Source: Stackebrandtia nassauensis DSM 44728
GTDB lineage: Bacteria; Actinomycetota; Actinomycetes; Mycobacteriales; Micromonosporaceae
Direction of reading: 5' to 3'
Assembly: GCF_000024545.1 (NCBI RefSeq)
Contig: NC_013947.1
Coordinates: forward strand, 1,674,001 to 1,738,000
DNA: 64,000 bases
Below, one piece after another: positions 50,417 to 59,098 of this stretch. The position numbers and the translations under genes were made by a program. The notes beneath the pieces are model-generated. The model searched no databases, was not told the DNA's origin, and saw nothing but the letters and a program-made list of their open reading frames with translations. Each line of letters opens with the position of its first letter. Within the stretch, counting starts at the first letter, position 1.

Positions 50417-53400
50417 TCAGCCCGCCGCCTCGGTCAGCCTCGTGAAGGCCTCGGCGCGGGGCGTGGCCGAGGCCTCGTCGAAGGCGCTCTGGAACGCGTT
50501 GTCGCCCAGACGATCCCGCAGCCGATCGGTCAGGCTCGCCAGCTCGGGGTTGCCCCGGTCGAACGCGCCCCGGATCGCCTGGCTCCAGCCCAGCGCCCGG
50601 GCCGCCGCCAGCGGTGCGTCCTCGGCGGCCAGCAGCCGGGCCAGCAACTCGGCGGCCGACGGGAGTTCGAGCATCCCGGTGGCCGCCGCCAGGGCCCCGG
50701 GGAACAGCCGCCGGGCCCCGCGGGTGTCACCCGCGCTGAGCCGGATCGACATCCGGGGCAACGCGCCGAGGGCCTCGGCCGACTCGTCCGGAAGGGACAG
50801 CCGCTTCGTCAGCGCGGCCAGTTCCGCCATCGTGTTGTCGGCCCGTCCGAAGTCGCGGTTGTGCCGGTGCAGGTCCGCGTAGCCCACCAGGATCGGGATC
50901 TCGGCCTGCCGGTGGCCGCCCAGTCGGGCGCGGCGCAGTGCCTCGTCGAGTTCGAGTCCTGCGGCCTCGGCGTCGCCGCCGCGCAGCAGCTCGGCGGCCA
51001 GCATGGTCCGGTGGTAGATCTCGGTGTCCCAGGCGAGCTCGACGTCGACCGCGATGGCGCGCTCGTACAGGTCGAGGGCCTCGGCGTGCCTGCCCTCGAT
51101 GGCGGCGGCCTGGGCGGTGCTGACCAGCAACATGGACTGACCGAGCCAGTCGCCCACGTCGGAGAAACCTCGCAGCGCGACGTCTCTGGCGCGCGACGCC
51201 GCGGCCCAGTCGCCGCGGTCGGCGCGGATGAACGTCTCCACCCAGGCCGCCCCGGCCCGCACCCACGTGTCGGGATGCCGAGCCCCCCGGGCCAGTTCGC
51301 TCTCCCACAGGTCGTCGTAGCCACGAAACGACGCCACCGGCAGCGCGATCAGCATCAGCAGCGGATAGCGGCGCAACGCGTCGGTGCGGACGCATTCGTC
51401 GAGGGTCTGCCGCATCCGGTCGCCCTCGACCGCCCGGATGGTTTCCACAGTGGTCTCGGCGTCCTCGTTGAGTAGCCGCAGCAGGCTGAACGCCGCCCGG
51501 GCGTCGGCGGGCAGTTCGTCGCCGAAGCCGAGCACCTGGTCGGTGAAGTCGTACAGTCGCGCCACCTTGCCGAAGACGGTCCAGTGGTAGATCACCGCCG
51601 ACAGCAACCGCTGCGCCGTGTCGGCGTCGGACGCGTCGATGGCCGACCGCAGCGCCGCCACCAGGTTGTCGTACTCGGTGTCGAAGACGGCCACCGCCGC
51701 GAGCTGCTCGCGGCCGTGCAGCCGGGGGCCGGTCTCCTCGGCCAGCGTGAGGAAGTAGCGCCGGAAGCGTTCGGCGACGGCGGCGCGTTCCCCGGCCGCG
51801 TCCAGCCGCTCGGCGGCGAAGCTGCGCACGCTCTCCAGCATCCGGTAGCGGGGCTCGTCCCCGCCGATCGCTTCCACTATGGATTTCTCGATCAGGGAAC
51901 CGACGACGTAGACCGGATCCCCGGCCTGGTCGTTGCCGCACACCGCCTCCAGCCCGGCCAGACCGGCGCCGCCCGCGAACAGCGACAGCCGCCGGGCCAG
52001 GGTCTGCTCGGCGTCGGACAGCAGATCCCAGCTCCACTCGATGACGGCCTGCAGGGTGCGTTGCCGGGGCAGCGCGGTGCGGCTGCCGGAGGTCAGCAGC
52101 CGGAACCGGTCGTCGAGGCGCTTGGCGATCTGTTCCAGGCTCAGGGCGCGCAGCCGGGCGGCGGCCAGTTCCACCGCCAGCGGCAGGCCGTCGAGGCGAC
52201 GGCAGATCTCGACGATCAGCTCCAGATTGGACGCCGTGGCGGCGAAGCCGGGGCGCACCGCGGCGGCCCGGTCGGTGAACAGCCGTACCGCGGCGGTGTC
52301 GGCGGCGTCGAGACCGGTCGCGTCGTCCGGCGTCTCCAGTGGACCAAGCGGGCACAGTGCTTCCCCGGTGATGCCGAGCGGTTCCCGGCTGGTGGCCAGG
52401 ATCGTCAAGCGTGGCAACCGGTCCAGCAGCCGATGCGCGAACACGGCACACGCGGCCACCAGGTGCTCGCAGTTGTCGAGGACCAGCAGCGCCTCGTCAC
52501 CGGCCAGCAGGTCGACGATCCGGTCGAGCGGGTCGGCCGAGCGGCCCGGCCGCAGCGCCGACGCCGGGTCGGCGCCCCGAGCGTCCAGATTGCCCAGTAC
52601 CGAGTCGGCGACGTCCTCGCCCGAGCCGACCCCCGCCAGCGGCGCGAACCACACCCGCCCGGTCTCGTGGAGCCGGTGGCGGCTCACGGCCTCGACGGCG
52701 AGTCTGGTCTTGCCACAACCGCCCGGGCCCACGACGGTGACCAGCCGCGAGGTCGACAGCTGCTCGGCGAGCCGTTTGAGTTCGTCGTCGCGGCCGACGA
52801 AACTGGTCAGCCGCAACGGAAGCCGACCCGACACCGGCTCGGGCGGCCGGGGCCGGTCGGTCTCGCCGCGCAACACCGCCAGGTGAGCCTGCCGCAGCAC
52901 CTCGTCCGGGTCGACGCCCAGCCGTTCGGCCAGTTCGCCGCGGATCGACTCGTAGACCGCCAGGGCCTCGGCCTGCCGTCCGGCGGCGTGCAGCGCCCGC
53001 ATGCGCAAGGCCGCCAAGCGTTCCCGCAGCGGATGCTCGGTGGTGGCGGTCTCCAGGTCGGCCAGCACCTCGGCGTGCCGTCCCAGCCGCAGCATCGCCT
53101 CGGCGTGATCCTCCACGGCGGCGGCCCGCAGCTCGTCCAGCCGCACCACCACGGGCCGCGCGAACGGGGCGTCGCGCACGTCGGCCAGTGCCTCGCCGCG
53201 CCACAGCTCCAGCGCGGCCGACAGCACGGCGGCGGCCTGTCCGGCCCGTCCGTCCGCCAGCTCCCGCCGCCCCCGGACGGCCAGCTCCTCGAACCGGTGC
53301 GTGTCGACGTCCGGCTCGGTGGCCGACAGCCGGTACCCGCTGGCGACCGAGGCCACCGAGCCGACGTCCCCGAACGCCTTGCGCAGCCGCGAGACCAACG

Positions 53401-53593
53401 CCTGCAACGCGTTGCCCGCCTGCGCGGGGGCGTCGGCGCCCCACAGCTCGTCGATGAGCGTCGAGGCGGTGACGGTGCTGCCGGGCACCAGCGCGAGCCG
53501 CGCCAGCAGCATCCGCAGCCGGAGGCCGCCCAGCGGTACCGGGGTGTCGTCCTGTGTATACGCCCGGACCGGACCGAGCAGTTCTATCCGCAC
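50417..53593 (-). CDS. AfsR/SARP-family regulator with NB-ARC ATPase and TPR-like region
   Basis: 1058 aa from GTG 53593. Residues 1-95 are the OmpR-like winged helix (LLGPVRAY, LRMLLARLAL, NALQALVSRLRKAF) and ~96-245 the bacterial transcriptional activation domain (FEELAVRGRRELADG, RLGVDPDEVLRQAH). The NB-ARC ATPase follows with P-loop VVGPGGCGKTRLA (~287), LLVLDNCEHLV and GLPLAVELAAARLR; the rest is helical and TPR-like. Such proteins switch on secondary-metabolite or stress genes after ATP-dependent assembly. The nearest target is the P450 operon just upstream on the same strand, but this is only positional. A hairpin separates the two. Confidence 0.92.
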   Translation of the reverse strand: MRIELLGPVRAYTQDDTPVPLGGLRLRMLLARLALVPGSTVTASTLIDELWGADAPAQAGNALQALVSRLRKAFGDVGSVASVASGYRLSATEPDVDTHRFEELAVRGRRELADGRAGQAAAVLSAALELWRGEALADVRDAPFARPVVVRLDELRAAAVEDHAEAMLRLGRHAEVLADLETATTEHPLRERLAALRMRALHAAGRQAEALAVYESIRGELAERLGVDPDEVLRQAHLAVLRGETDRPRPPEPVSGRLPLRLTSFVGRDDELKRLAEQLSTSRLVTVVGPGGCGKTRLAVEAVSRHRLHETGRVWFAPLAGVGSGEDVADSVLGNLDARGADPASALRPGRSADPLDRIVDLLAGDEALLVLDNCEHLVAACAVFAHRLLDRLPRLTILATSREPLGITGEALCPLGPLETPDDATGLDAADTAAVRLFTDRAAAVRPGFAATASNLELIVEICRRLDGLPLAVELAAARLRALSLEQIAKRLDDRFRLLTSGSRTALPRQRTLQAVIEWSWDLLSDAEQTLARRLSLFAGGAGLAGLEAVCGNDQAGDPVYVVGSLIEKSIVEAIGGDEPRYRMLESVRSFAAERLDAAGERAAVAERFRRYFLTLAEETGPRLHGREQLAAVAVFDTEYDNLVAALRSAIDASDADTAQRLLSAVIYHWTVFGKVARLYDFTDQVLGFGDELPADARAAFSLLRLLNEDAETTVETIRAVEGDRMRQTLDECVRTDALRRYPLLMLIALPVASFRGYDDLWESELARGARHPDTWVRAGAAWVETFIRADRGDWAAASRARDVALRGFSDVGDWLGQSMLLVSTAQAAAIEGRHAEALDLYERAIAVDVELAWDTEIYHRTMLAAELLRGGDAEAAGLELDEALRRARLGGHRQAEIPILVGYADLHRHNRDFGRADNTMAELAALTKRLSLPDESAEALGALPRMSIRLSAGDTRGARRLFPGALAAATGMLELPSAAELLARLLAAEDAPLAAARALGWSQAIRGAFDRGNPELASLTDRLRDRLGDNAFQSAFDEASATPRAEAFTRLTEAAG

Positions 53594-53614
53594 CGCCCCA
53601 GCCTCTCACCGTCC

Positions 53615-53656
53615 GGGGACGGACGCTCGCCGGTCAGCCCGCGAGCGTCCGTCCCC
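53615..53656 (-). terminator. hairpin terminator of the P450 operon
   Basis: GGGGACGGACGCTCGC (53615-53630) and GCGAGCGTCCGTCCCC (53641-53656) pair perfectly over 16 bp with a 10-base loop, starting 4 bp past the reductase gene. Confidence 0.85.
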
Positions 53657-53660
53657 ACAG

Positions 53661-55154
53661 CTAGCCGACGGCGGTCAGACGCGCGCGGGCGGTGCGGGTG
53701 CCGCGCGGGTTGTTCCAGCCGATCGCGGCGGTGACCGTGTCGCCGGTCTCGGCCAGCGCGACGAAGCGGCCGTCATCGACGGCGCCGTCGATGACGCGGA
53801 TGTGCGAGTGCGGTGTCACGGTGCCGTACAGCTGGATCCTGGTGTCGTACTGATCGCTCCAGAAGTACGGAACCGGTGTGGGGCAACGGTTGCCTCCCAG
53901 GATGTTGGTGGCGACGGTCATCGCCTGTTCGCTGGCGTTGGTGCGGGTCTCGATGCGCGACGAGACGCCGGTGACGGGGTGCCGCCAGCGGGCGACGTCG
54001 CCCACCGCGTAGACGCCGGGCGCGGCGCGACCGTACTCGTCGCACTCGACGCCGTCGACCAGGCCCAGCCCGCTGTTGGCCAGCCAGCCGGTGGCCGGGA
54101 CGGATCCGGCCGTGACCACCGCCAGCTCGGCGGCGAGCACCGAACCGTCCGACAGTTCGACGCCGCTGAGGCGCTCGGTGCCGAGGAAGGCGGTGACGTT
54201 GACGCCGGTGCGCAGCTTCACGCCCCGGTCGCGGTGCATGGCCGCGACATGGCCGCCGACGCGGAGTCCGAGCTGCCGTTCCATCGGCACCGGACCGGGT
54301 TCGACGAGCGTGACCTCGTGGCCCAGTTCGCGGGCCGCGGCGGCGATCTCGCAGCCGAGCACCCCCGCCCCGACGATGACGACCCGCCGTGCGGCGGGCG
54401 GGCCGGTGGCGGCTTGCCGCGCAGCCGTTGTGCCGGTCGCGGCCCGCTGCGCGGCGGGCGTGGCGGTGGCGGTGGGCCGCGCGACTGCCGAGCCGAAGCC
54501 GCTGTGCGCCGACGGCCACGCCTCGACCGGGGCCGAAACGCCGTCGCCTGCCCCGGCCGCGTCCGGGTTGCCGCTGCCCGCCGCGGCCGCGTGCGGATCG
54601 CTGCCGCCCGCATCGGTTTGAGCCGTCGCGGGCGACGCGTCCGGGTTGCCGCCTCCCGCCCCGGTCGAGGCCGGACCGCCGCCGCCCGCAACGGTTTGAG
54701 CCGTCGCGGGCGACGCGCCCGGTTCCGGGCCCGCCAGTTCGCGGCGCAGCGCCATCGCGTCGTCGAGCGTGCGGAAAGTGGACACCCCGGCCAACTCGCG
54801 CTGGCAGCCGAGCCGACGCGGCGTCACCCCGGTCGCTATCACCAGCGAGCCGAAGCCCAGCGTTCGTCCATCGTCGAGCTTGACGGTGCGCTCGGTGAGG
54901 TCGAGGTGCCGGGCGTGACGCCCCAGGATGAACTCGGCGCCCAGAGCGTCCAGCCGCTCGTCGTCGCGCAGCAGCGCGCGCTCGGGCCCCCAGGCTCCGG
55001 TCAGTATCTCTTTGGACAGCGGTGGCCGGTCGTAGGGCGGATGTACCTCCGCCCCGACCAGCCGAATCCGTCCGTCGAAGCCCTTGCGCCGCAGCACTTC
55101 CGCGACGGTGAGGCCGCCCGCCGACGCCCCGACGATGACGACGTCGCCGGTCAT
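53661..55154 (-). CDS. FAD-dependent ferredoxin reductase with repetitive insertion
   Basis: 497 aa; relatives have about 400. VVIVGASAGGLTVAEVLRRKG (FAD site, ~5), YDRPPLSKE, LVIATGVTPRRL, RVVIVGAGVLGCEIA (NADH site) and GVYAVGDVARW are all present. It passes electrons from NAD(P)H to the adjacent ferredoxin, which feeds the P450. Between the FAD part (ALRRELAGPE) and the NADH strand (RRVVIVGAG) lies ~95 residues of Ala/Gly/Pro/Thr-rich sequence containing a 26-residue repeat (ASPATAQT...GGNPD and ASPATAQT...GSGNPD). Its ATG overlaps the ferredoxin stop (ATGA). Confidence 0.88.
   Translation of the reverse strand: MTGDVVIVGASAGGLTVAEVLRRKGFDGRIRLVGAEVHPPYDRPPLSKEILTGAWGPERALLRDDERLDALGAEFILGRHARHLDLTERTVKLDDGRTLGFGSLVIATGVTPRRLGCQRELAGVSTFRTLDDAMALRRELAGPEPGASPATAQTVAGGGGPASTGAGGGNPDASPATAQTDAGGSDPHAAAAGSGNPDAAGAGDGVSAPVEAWPSAHSGFGSAVARPTATATPAAQRAATGTTAARQAATGPPAARRVVIVGAGVLGCEIAAAARELGHEVTLVEPGPVPMERQLGLRVGGHVAAMHRDRGVKLRTGVNVTAFLGTERLSGVELSDGSVLAAELAVVTAGSVPATGWLANSGLGLVDGVECDEYGRAAPGVYAVGDVARWRHPVTGVSSRIETRTNASEQAMTVATNILGGNRCPTPVPYFWSDQYDTRIQLYGTVTPHSHIRVIDGAVDDGRFVALAETGDTVTAAIGWNNPRGTRTARARLTAVG
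54614..54720 (-). repeat. 78-bp-spaced direct repeat in the reductase insertion
   Basis: CGGTTTGAGCCGTCGCGGGC begins at 54614 and again at 54692 and each copy continues GACGCG. The spacing equals 26 codons, giving two tandem 26-residue units in the protein. Confidence 0.8.
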
Positions 55155-55351
55155 TCCTCCTCCCGCAGCGTGATGGCCGCGGCCGGGCAGACCGTGACCG
55201 CGTCCTCGACCTCGGCGCGCAGCCGCTCCGGCGGCGACTCGTCCAACAGGACCACGATGCCGTCCTCGTCGCGCTGGTCGAACACCTCGGCGGCCGCCAG
55301 TACACAGGTTCCCGCCGCCACGCAGCGCTCGGTGTCCACAGAGATCCGCAT
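55151..55351 (-). CDS. [3Fe-4S] ferredoxin for the P450
   Basis: 66 aa. Cluster ligands C10, C16 and C55 (ERCVAAGTC, then TVCPAAA) give the C-x5-C...CP pattern of three-iron ferredoxins that serve actinobacterial P450s. It carries electrons from the reductase encoded next to the P450. It starts 3 bp after the P450 stop and ends overlapping the reductase start, so all three are tightly coupled. Confidence 0.93.
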   Translation of the reverse strand: MRISVDTERCVAAGTCVLAAAEVFDQRDEDGIVVLLDESPPERLRAEVEDAVTVCPAAAITLREEE

Positions 55352-55354
55352 CGC

Positions 55355-56557
55355 TCAGCCCTCCCACGCGACCGGCAGTCGCTCAACGCCGTACACGTTC
55401 TCGTCCACGAACGGCAGCCCCGCCGGATCGGCGTCCAGCCGCAGCGTCGGGAACCGCTCCAGCAGCGCCGGGAAGCCGATGCGCATCTCGACGCGGGCCA
55501 GCTGCTGCCCCAGGCACTGGTGCATGCCGTGACTGAATCCGATGTGTCCGCTCGCGTCGCGGCGCAGGTCGAGCGCCTCGGGGTTGTCGGGGAACTTCGC
55601 CGGGTCGCGGTTGGCGGCGAGGTAGGAGATGGTGACGCTCTTGCCCGTCTTGATGACGTGGCCGTCGACTTCGACGTCCTCGACCGCGGCCCGGACGTCG
55701 GTGTGCGTGAGGGTCAGATAGCGCATCAGTTCCTCGACGGCACCGTCGGTGAGCCCGGGGTCGGCGCGCCACGCCGCGAGCTGCTCGGGGTTCTGCAGCA
55801 GCGCCATCGTTCCCGTGGCCAGCATCTTCGCCGTGGTCTCCAGCCCCGCGCCCAGGACGAAGCTGGCGACGCCCGTCAGCTCCTCGTCGTTGAGGTCGCT
55901 TGTGGTCAGTTCGCTGAGCACGTCGTCGGTGGGGTTGCGCTTCTTCTCCTGAACCAGTGTGGACATGTACTCGTTCATCTCGCCGAACGCGGCGTAGCGT
56001 TCCTCCAGCGTCGTCTCCGGTGCCGACACGGCGGCGGCGAGGCGCTTGAAGTGCGCGCGGTCGCTGTAGGGGACGCCCAGCAGTTCGCAGATCGTGTGCG
56101 CGGGAATCGGCCACGCGTACGCCTCCACCAGGTCCACCGGGGAACCCGCGTGTTCCATCGCGTCCAGGCGTTCGGTGGCGAACTGGCGGATCTGGTCGGC
56201 CAGCAGGTTCATCCGCCGGACGGTGAACTTGCCCGCCAGCGGTTTGCGGAACCGGGCGTGTTCGGGGTCGTCCACGAGATGGAACGCGCCCAGCGGCGCC
56301 TTGTTCTCCGGCGACGGACCGATCGGGTGCTCGAAATGGTGGAGCAGCTCGAACCTGGTGCTGATCTTGGGATTCGCCAGCAGGGCGCGCGCCTGGTGGT
56401 AGCCGGTGACCAGCCAGCCCAGATGCCCGTCCGGATAGTTCATCCGCGCCACCGGGGTGCGCTCGCGGATCTCGGCGAGTTCGGTGGGCGGATCGAGGGG
56501 ACGTCCCTGCGGACGTCGACCGGGGAATCGCGGGATGACGGTCGGGGAGTGCGTCAT
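55355..56557 (-). CDS. cytochrome P450
   Basis: 400 aa from ATG 56557 (GAAAGG upstream). Helix I has LGAGLETTAKML with the oxygen-activating Thr, the ExxR pair is in EELMR (~285), and the heme Cys is in FSHGMHQCLGQ (~350). Soluble and of normal length, resembling the CYP105/107-type bacterial enzymes that hydroxylate small molecules. With its ferredoxin and reductase it forms a self-sufficient three-gene monooxygenase operon ending at the hairpin at 53615. Its substrate is unknown; the divergent methyltransferase may act on the same molecule. Confidence 0.95.
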   Translation of the reverse strand: MTHSPTVIPRFPGRRPQGRPLDPPTELAEIRERTPVARMNYPDGHLGWLVTGYHQARALLANPKISTRFELLHHFEHPIGPSPENKAPLGAFHLVDDPEHARFRKPLAGKFTVRRMNLLADQIRQFATERLDAMEHAGSPVDLVEAYAWPIPAHTICELLGVPYSDRAHFKRLAAAVSAPETTLEERYAAFGEMNEYMSTLVQEKKRNPTDDVLSELTTSDLNDEELTGVASFVLGAGLETTAKMLATGTMALLQNPEQLAAWRADPGLTDGAVEELMRYLTLTHTDVRAAVEDVEVDGHVIKTGKSVTISYLAANRDPAKFPDNPEALDLRRDASGHIGFSHGMHQCLGQQLARVEMRIGFPALLERFPTLRLDADPAGLPFVDENVYGVERLPVAWEG

Positions 56558-56715
56558 GACAAAGCCTTTCACCTCGTCGTTTCCTTGCACCCCGGACGGT
56601 GTCGCGTTCCGCTGACATCCCGCGCACAGAACGCTGGCACCGTGCCGCCCGCGCCGTCAGGCTCGCCGGGCCTGGTTAGCCTTGGCGACCGACTTCGGTG
56701 AGCGAGAGGCACGCG

Positions 56716-57525
56716 ATGAACAGCTTCGACGAGCGGATGCGCCACAACTACGCGGGACGGGCGGAGATCTTCGAGCGGACCTTCGGCAAGCTGTGCGCGT
56801 ACCCGGTGCCCACCGTCCTGGACGCGGTGGGCGTGGCGGCGGGGACGCGACTGCTGGACGTCGGCTGCGGCACCGGCAGTGTGGCGGCAGCGGCCCGGGA
56901 CCGGGGCGCGGCGGTCACGGCCGTCGACCCCGAACAGTCCATGGTGGAAATCGCGAGCCGCCGGGTGCCGGAGGCGACGGTGCTGGCCGGTGAGCTGCCG
57001 CGACTGCCTTTCGAGGACGACGCGTTCGACGCGGTGGTGGCCAACTTCGTCCTCAACCATGTCGGCGATCCGTTGGCGGCACTGGGGGAGCTGCGCCGGG
57101 TGCTGCGCCCGCACGGGCGTCTCGGCCTGACGATCTGGCCGCAGCCGCCGACGCCGCTGCACGGCCTGTGGCCCCGGGTCTTCGAGGCCGCCGGGGTCGA
57201 CGCGAACGCCAACGTCGCCCGGCTGGCCGCCGACAAGGACTTCGAACGCACCGAGGCGGGACTGGCGGGGCTGTTGGCGGACGCGAAGTTCGTCGAGGTC
57301 GAAACCCGTACGGTGCCGTGGAAACACCGGGTCGATCCCGAGCTGTGGTGGTCGGGACCGGCGGCCGGGCTGGCCAGCTTCGGGCAGGTCCTGGCGGCCC
57401 AGACGCCGGAGACCGTCGCGCGGATCAAACGGGAGTACGACCGGTTGTCGGCCGAATTCCGCGTCGCCACCGGCGAACTGGCGTTGCCGACCGCCGCCCT
57501 GCTGGCCGTCGCCGTCGCACCGTGA
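56716..57525 (+). CDS. class I SAM-dependent methyltransferase
   Basis: 269 aa from ATG 56716 (GAGAGG upstream; GTG 56698 is in frame). LLDVGCGTGSVAAAA is the SAM-binding loop, AVDPEQSMVEIA the acidic strand, and FDAVVANFVLNHVGDPLAALGELRRVLRP the post-motif region of the UbiE/Methyltransf_11 group. Methyl acceptor unknown. It is divergent from the P450 operon and followed after 17 bp by a HAD hydrolase gene. Confidence 0.88.
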   Translation: MNSFDERMRHNYAGRAEIFERTFGKLCAYPVPTVLDAVGVAAGTRLLDVGCGTGSVAAAARDRGAAVTAVDPEQSMVEIASRRVPEATVLAGELPRLPFEDDAFDAVVANFVLNHVGDPLAALGELRRVLRPHGRLGLTIWPQPPTPLHGLWPRVFEAAGVDANANVARLAADKDFERTEAGLAGLLADAKFVEVETRTVPWKHRVDPELWWSGPAAGLASFGQVLAAQTPETVARIKREYDRLSAEFRVATGELALPTAALLAVAVAP

Positions 57526-57542
57526 TTTGCGAGGATGGGGAC

Positions 57543-58238
57543 GTGGCAGCTCGCGCGGTGATCTTCGACCTCTTCGACACCCTGGTGGACGGCGGCACCA
57601 CGCGACGCCGCGAGATGATCGCGCGCATGGGCGTCGATCTCGGCATCGACCCCGAGGTGTTCAAGGCCGCGTTTCGGGACAGTTATCGCGAACGCTTCGC
57701 CGGGACGCTGGGCGACATGGAACAGACGATCACGACGCTGATCCGCCGCTGCGGCGCCGAACCGGACCCGGAAGCCGTCGCGGTGGCGGCGCGGCACCGC
57801 GTCGACTACACCCGCCGGTTGCTGACGCCGTTCCCGGGTGTCCTCGAAGTACTGTCTACGTTGGTGTCCGACGGGCTGCGGGTCGGGCTGATCACCAACT
57901 GCTCGGTGGAGACCCCGCAGGTGTGGTCGGAAACCCAACTGGCGCAGTACATCCAGGACCCGGTGTTCTCGTGCCGGGTCGGGGTGTGCAAACCGGATCC
58001 GGCGATCTACCGGCTGGCCCTCGACGCCCTGGGTGTGAGCGCTGCGGAGAGTGTCTACGTCGCCGACGGCGCCGGGGGAGAACTGGTGGGGGCCCGCGAC
58101 CTCGGCATGACGACGATCCGGGTCCGGGCCGAGGGAGTCGATCACGCGACCTTCGGCGCGATCGGCGATTGGGACGGGCCGGTCATTGAGGACTTGACCG
58201 AATTGCCGGGTCGATTGCCGGAACTGATGGCATCATAG
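57543..58238 (+). CDS. HAD-superfamily hydrolase
   Basis: 231 aa from GTG 57543. Nucleophile D9 lies in VIFDLFDTL, followed by LITNCS (motif II), CKPDPAIY (motif III Lys) and VADGAGGEL (motif IV; normally GDG or GDS). Insertion of a helical cap after motif I fits the subclass of phosphoglycolate-type phosphatases. It removes phosphate from a small metabolite, not identifiable here. Co-transcribed with the methyltransferase. Confidence 0.88.
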   Translation: MAARAVIFDLFDTLVDGGTTRRREMIARMGVDLGIDPEVFKAAFRDSYRERFAGTLGDMEQTITTLIRRCGAEPDPEAVAVAARHRVDYTRRLLTPFPGVLEVLSTLVSDGLRVGLITNCSVETPQVWSETQLAQYIQDPVFSCRVGVCKPDPAIYRLALDALGVSAAESVYVADGAGGELVGARDLGMTTIRVRAEGVDHATFGAIGDWDGPVIEDLTELPGRLPELMAS

Positions 58239-58326
58239 GTCGCGGTGCGTGGCGGGTCGCGCCCTGTTTGTAGTCTGTGGACGAGATTCTGGGTAAGATC
58301 CACCGAGGTCTGACAGGAGGAACGCC

Positions 58327-59073
58327 ATGGCCAAGGACAAGAAGACCGAGGAAATTGAATCGTCCTCTTCGGAGAGTTCGTCGTCGTCCTCGTCTAGTTC
58401 GAGTTACGGCAGCGGGGAAGAAGAGACCGAAACTGCGCATGGGAGTGAGCGGGAAATGGCTCTGAACGAGGGTAAGACAGTGACAGCGAAGGTCAAGAAG
58501 GCGACCAAGGGCGCCAAGAAGACCGCGAAGAAGACAACCAGGACGACGAAGAAGGCGACCAAGAAGGCCGCGACGTCGACCAAGAAGACCACGGCCAAGG
58601 CGGCCGCCACGGCGAAGAAGACCGCCAAGAAGGCGGTCAAGGCGACGAAGAAGGCCGTCAAGAAGGCGACCAAGTCGACGCCGGTCAAGGCCACCAAGAA
58701 GGCCAGCACGACGGCCAAGAAGACCGCGGCGAAGAAGACCACCGCGACCAAGAAGACGGCCAAGGCCGCCAAGAAGACCACCGCGGCGAAGGCGACCAAA
58801 GCCACCAAGGCGGTCAAGAAGTCGACGCCGGTCAAGAAGACGGCCAAGGCCGCCAAAGCGGTGAAGAAGACCGCGAAGAAGACCACGGCCAAGGCGTCTC
58901 CGGCGAAGAAGGCCACGAAGAAGTCGACCCCGGCGGCGAAGAAGACCACCGCCAAGGCGACCAAGAAGACGGCGACCACGAAGAAGGCCGCCCCCAAGAA
59001 GACGGCGGCGAAGAAGACGGCCGCCAAGAAGACCACCAAGAAGGCCGCGCCGAAACGCAAGGGCGGCAAGTAA
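58327..59073 (+). CDS. histone H1-like Lys/Ala/Thr-rich DNA-binding protein with Ser-rich acidic head
   Basis: 248 aa with a clear AGGAGG ribosome site before ATG 58327. Residues 10-45 are Ser/Glu-rich (ESSSSESSSS..., GSGEEETETAH) and acidic. From ~50 on the chain is built of AKKTTAK, KKATKK and TPVKKTAK units like eukaryotic H1 tails and bacterial Hc1-like or HupB tails. No HU, Lsr2 or winged-helix domain is seen. It probably coats or bridges DNA, with the acidic head tuning binding. An internal ATG at 58456 would drop the head but lacks a ribosome site. Confidence 0.82.
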   Translation: MAKDKKTEEIESSSSESSSSSSSSSSYGSGEEETETAHGSEREMALNEGKTVTAKVKKATKGAKKTAKKTTRTTKKATKKAATSTKKTTAKAAATAKKTAKKAVKATKKAVKKATKSTPVKATKKASTTAKKTAAKKTTATKKTAKAAKKTTAAKATKATKAVKKSTPVKKTAKAAKAVKKTAKKTTAKASPAKKATKKSTPAAKKTTAKATKKTATTKKAAPKKTAAKKTAAKKTTKKAAPKRKGGK

Positions 59074-59098
59074 ATCCATATCGGATAGTAACGGTTCA

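Noticed and set aside
51584..53734. 716-codon plus-strand frame opposite the SARP gene
   Set aside because: No domain, and composition typical of antisense high-GC frames.
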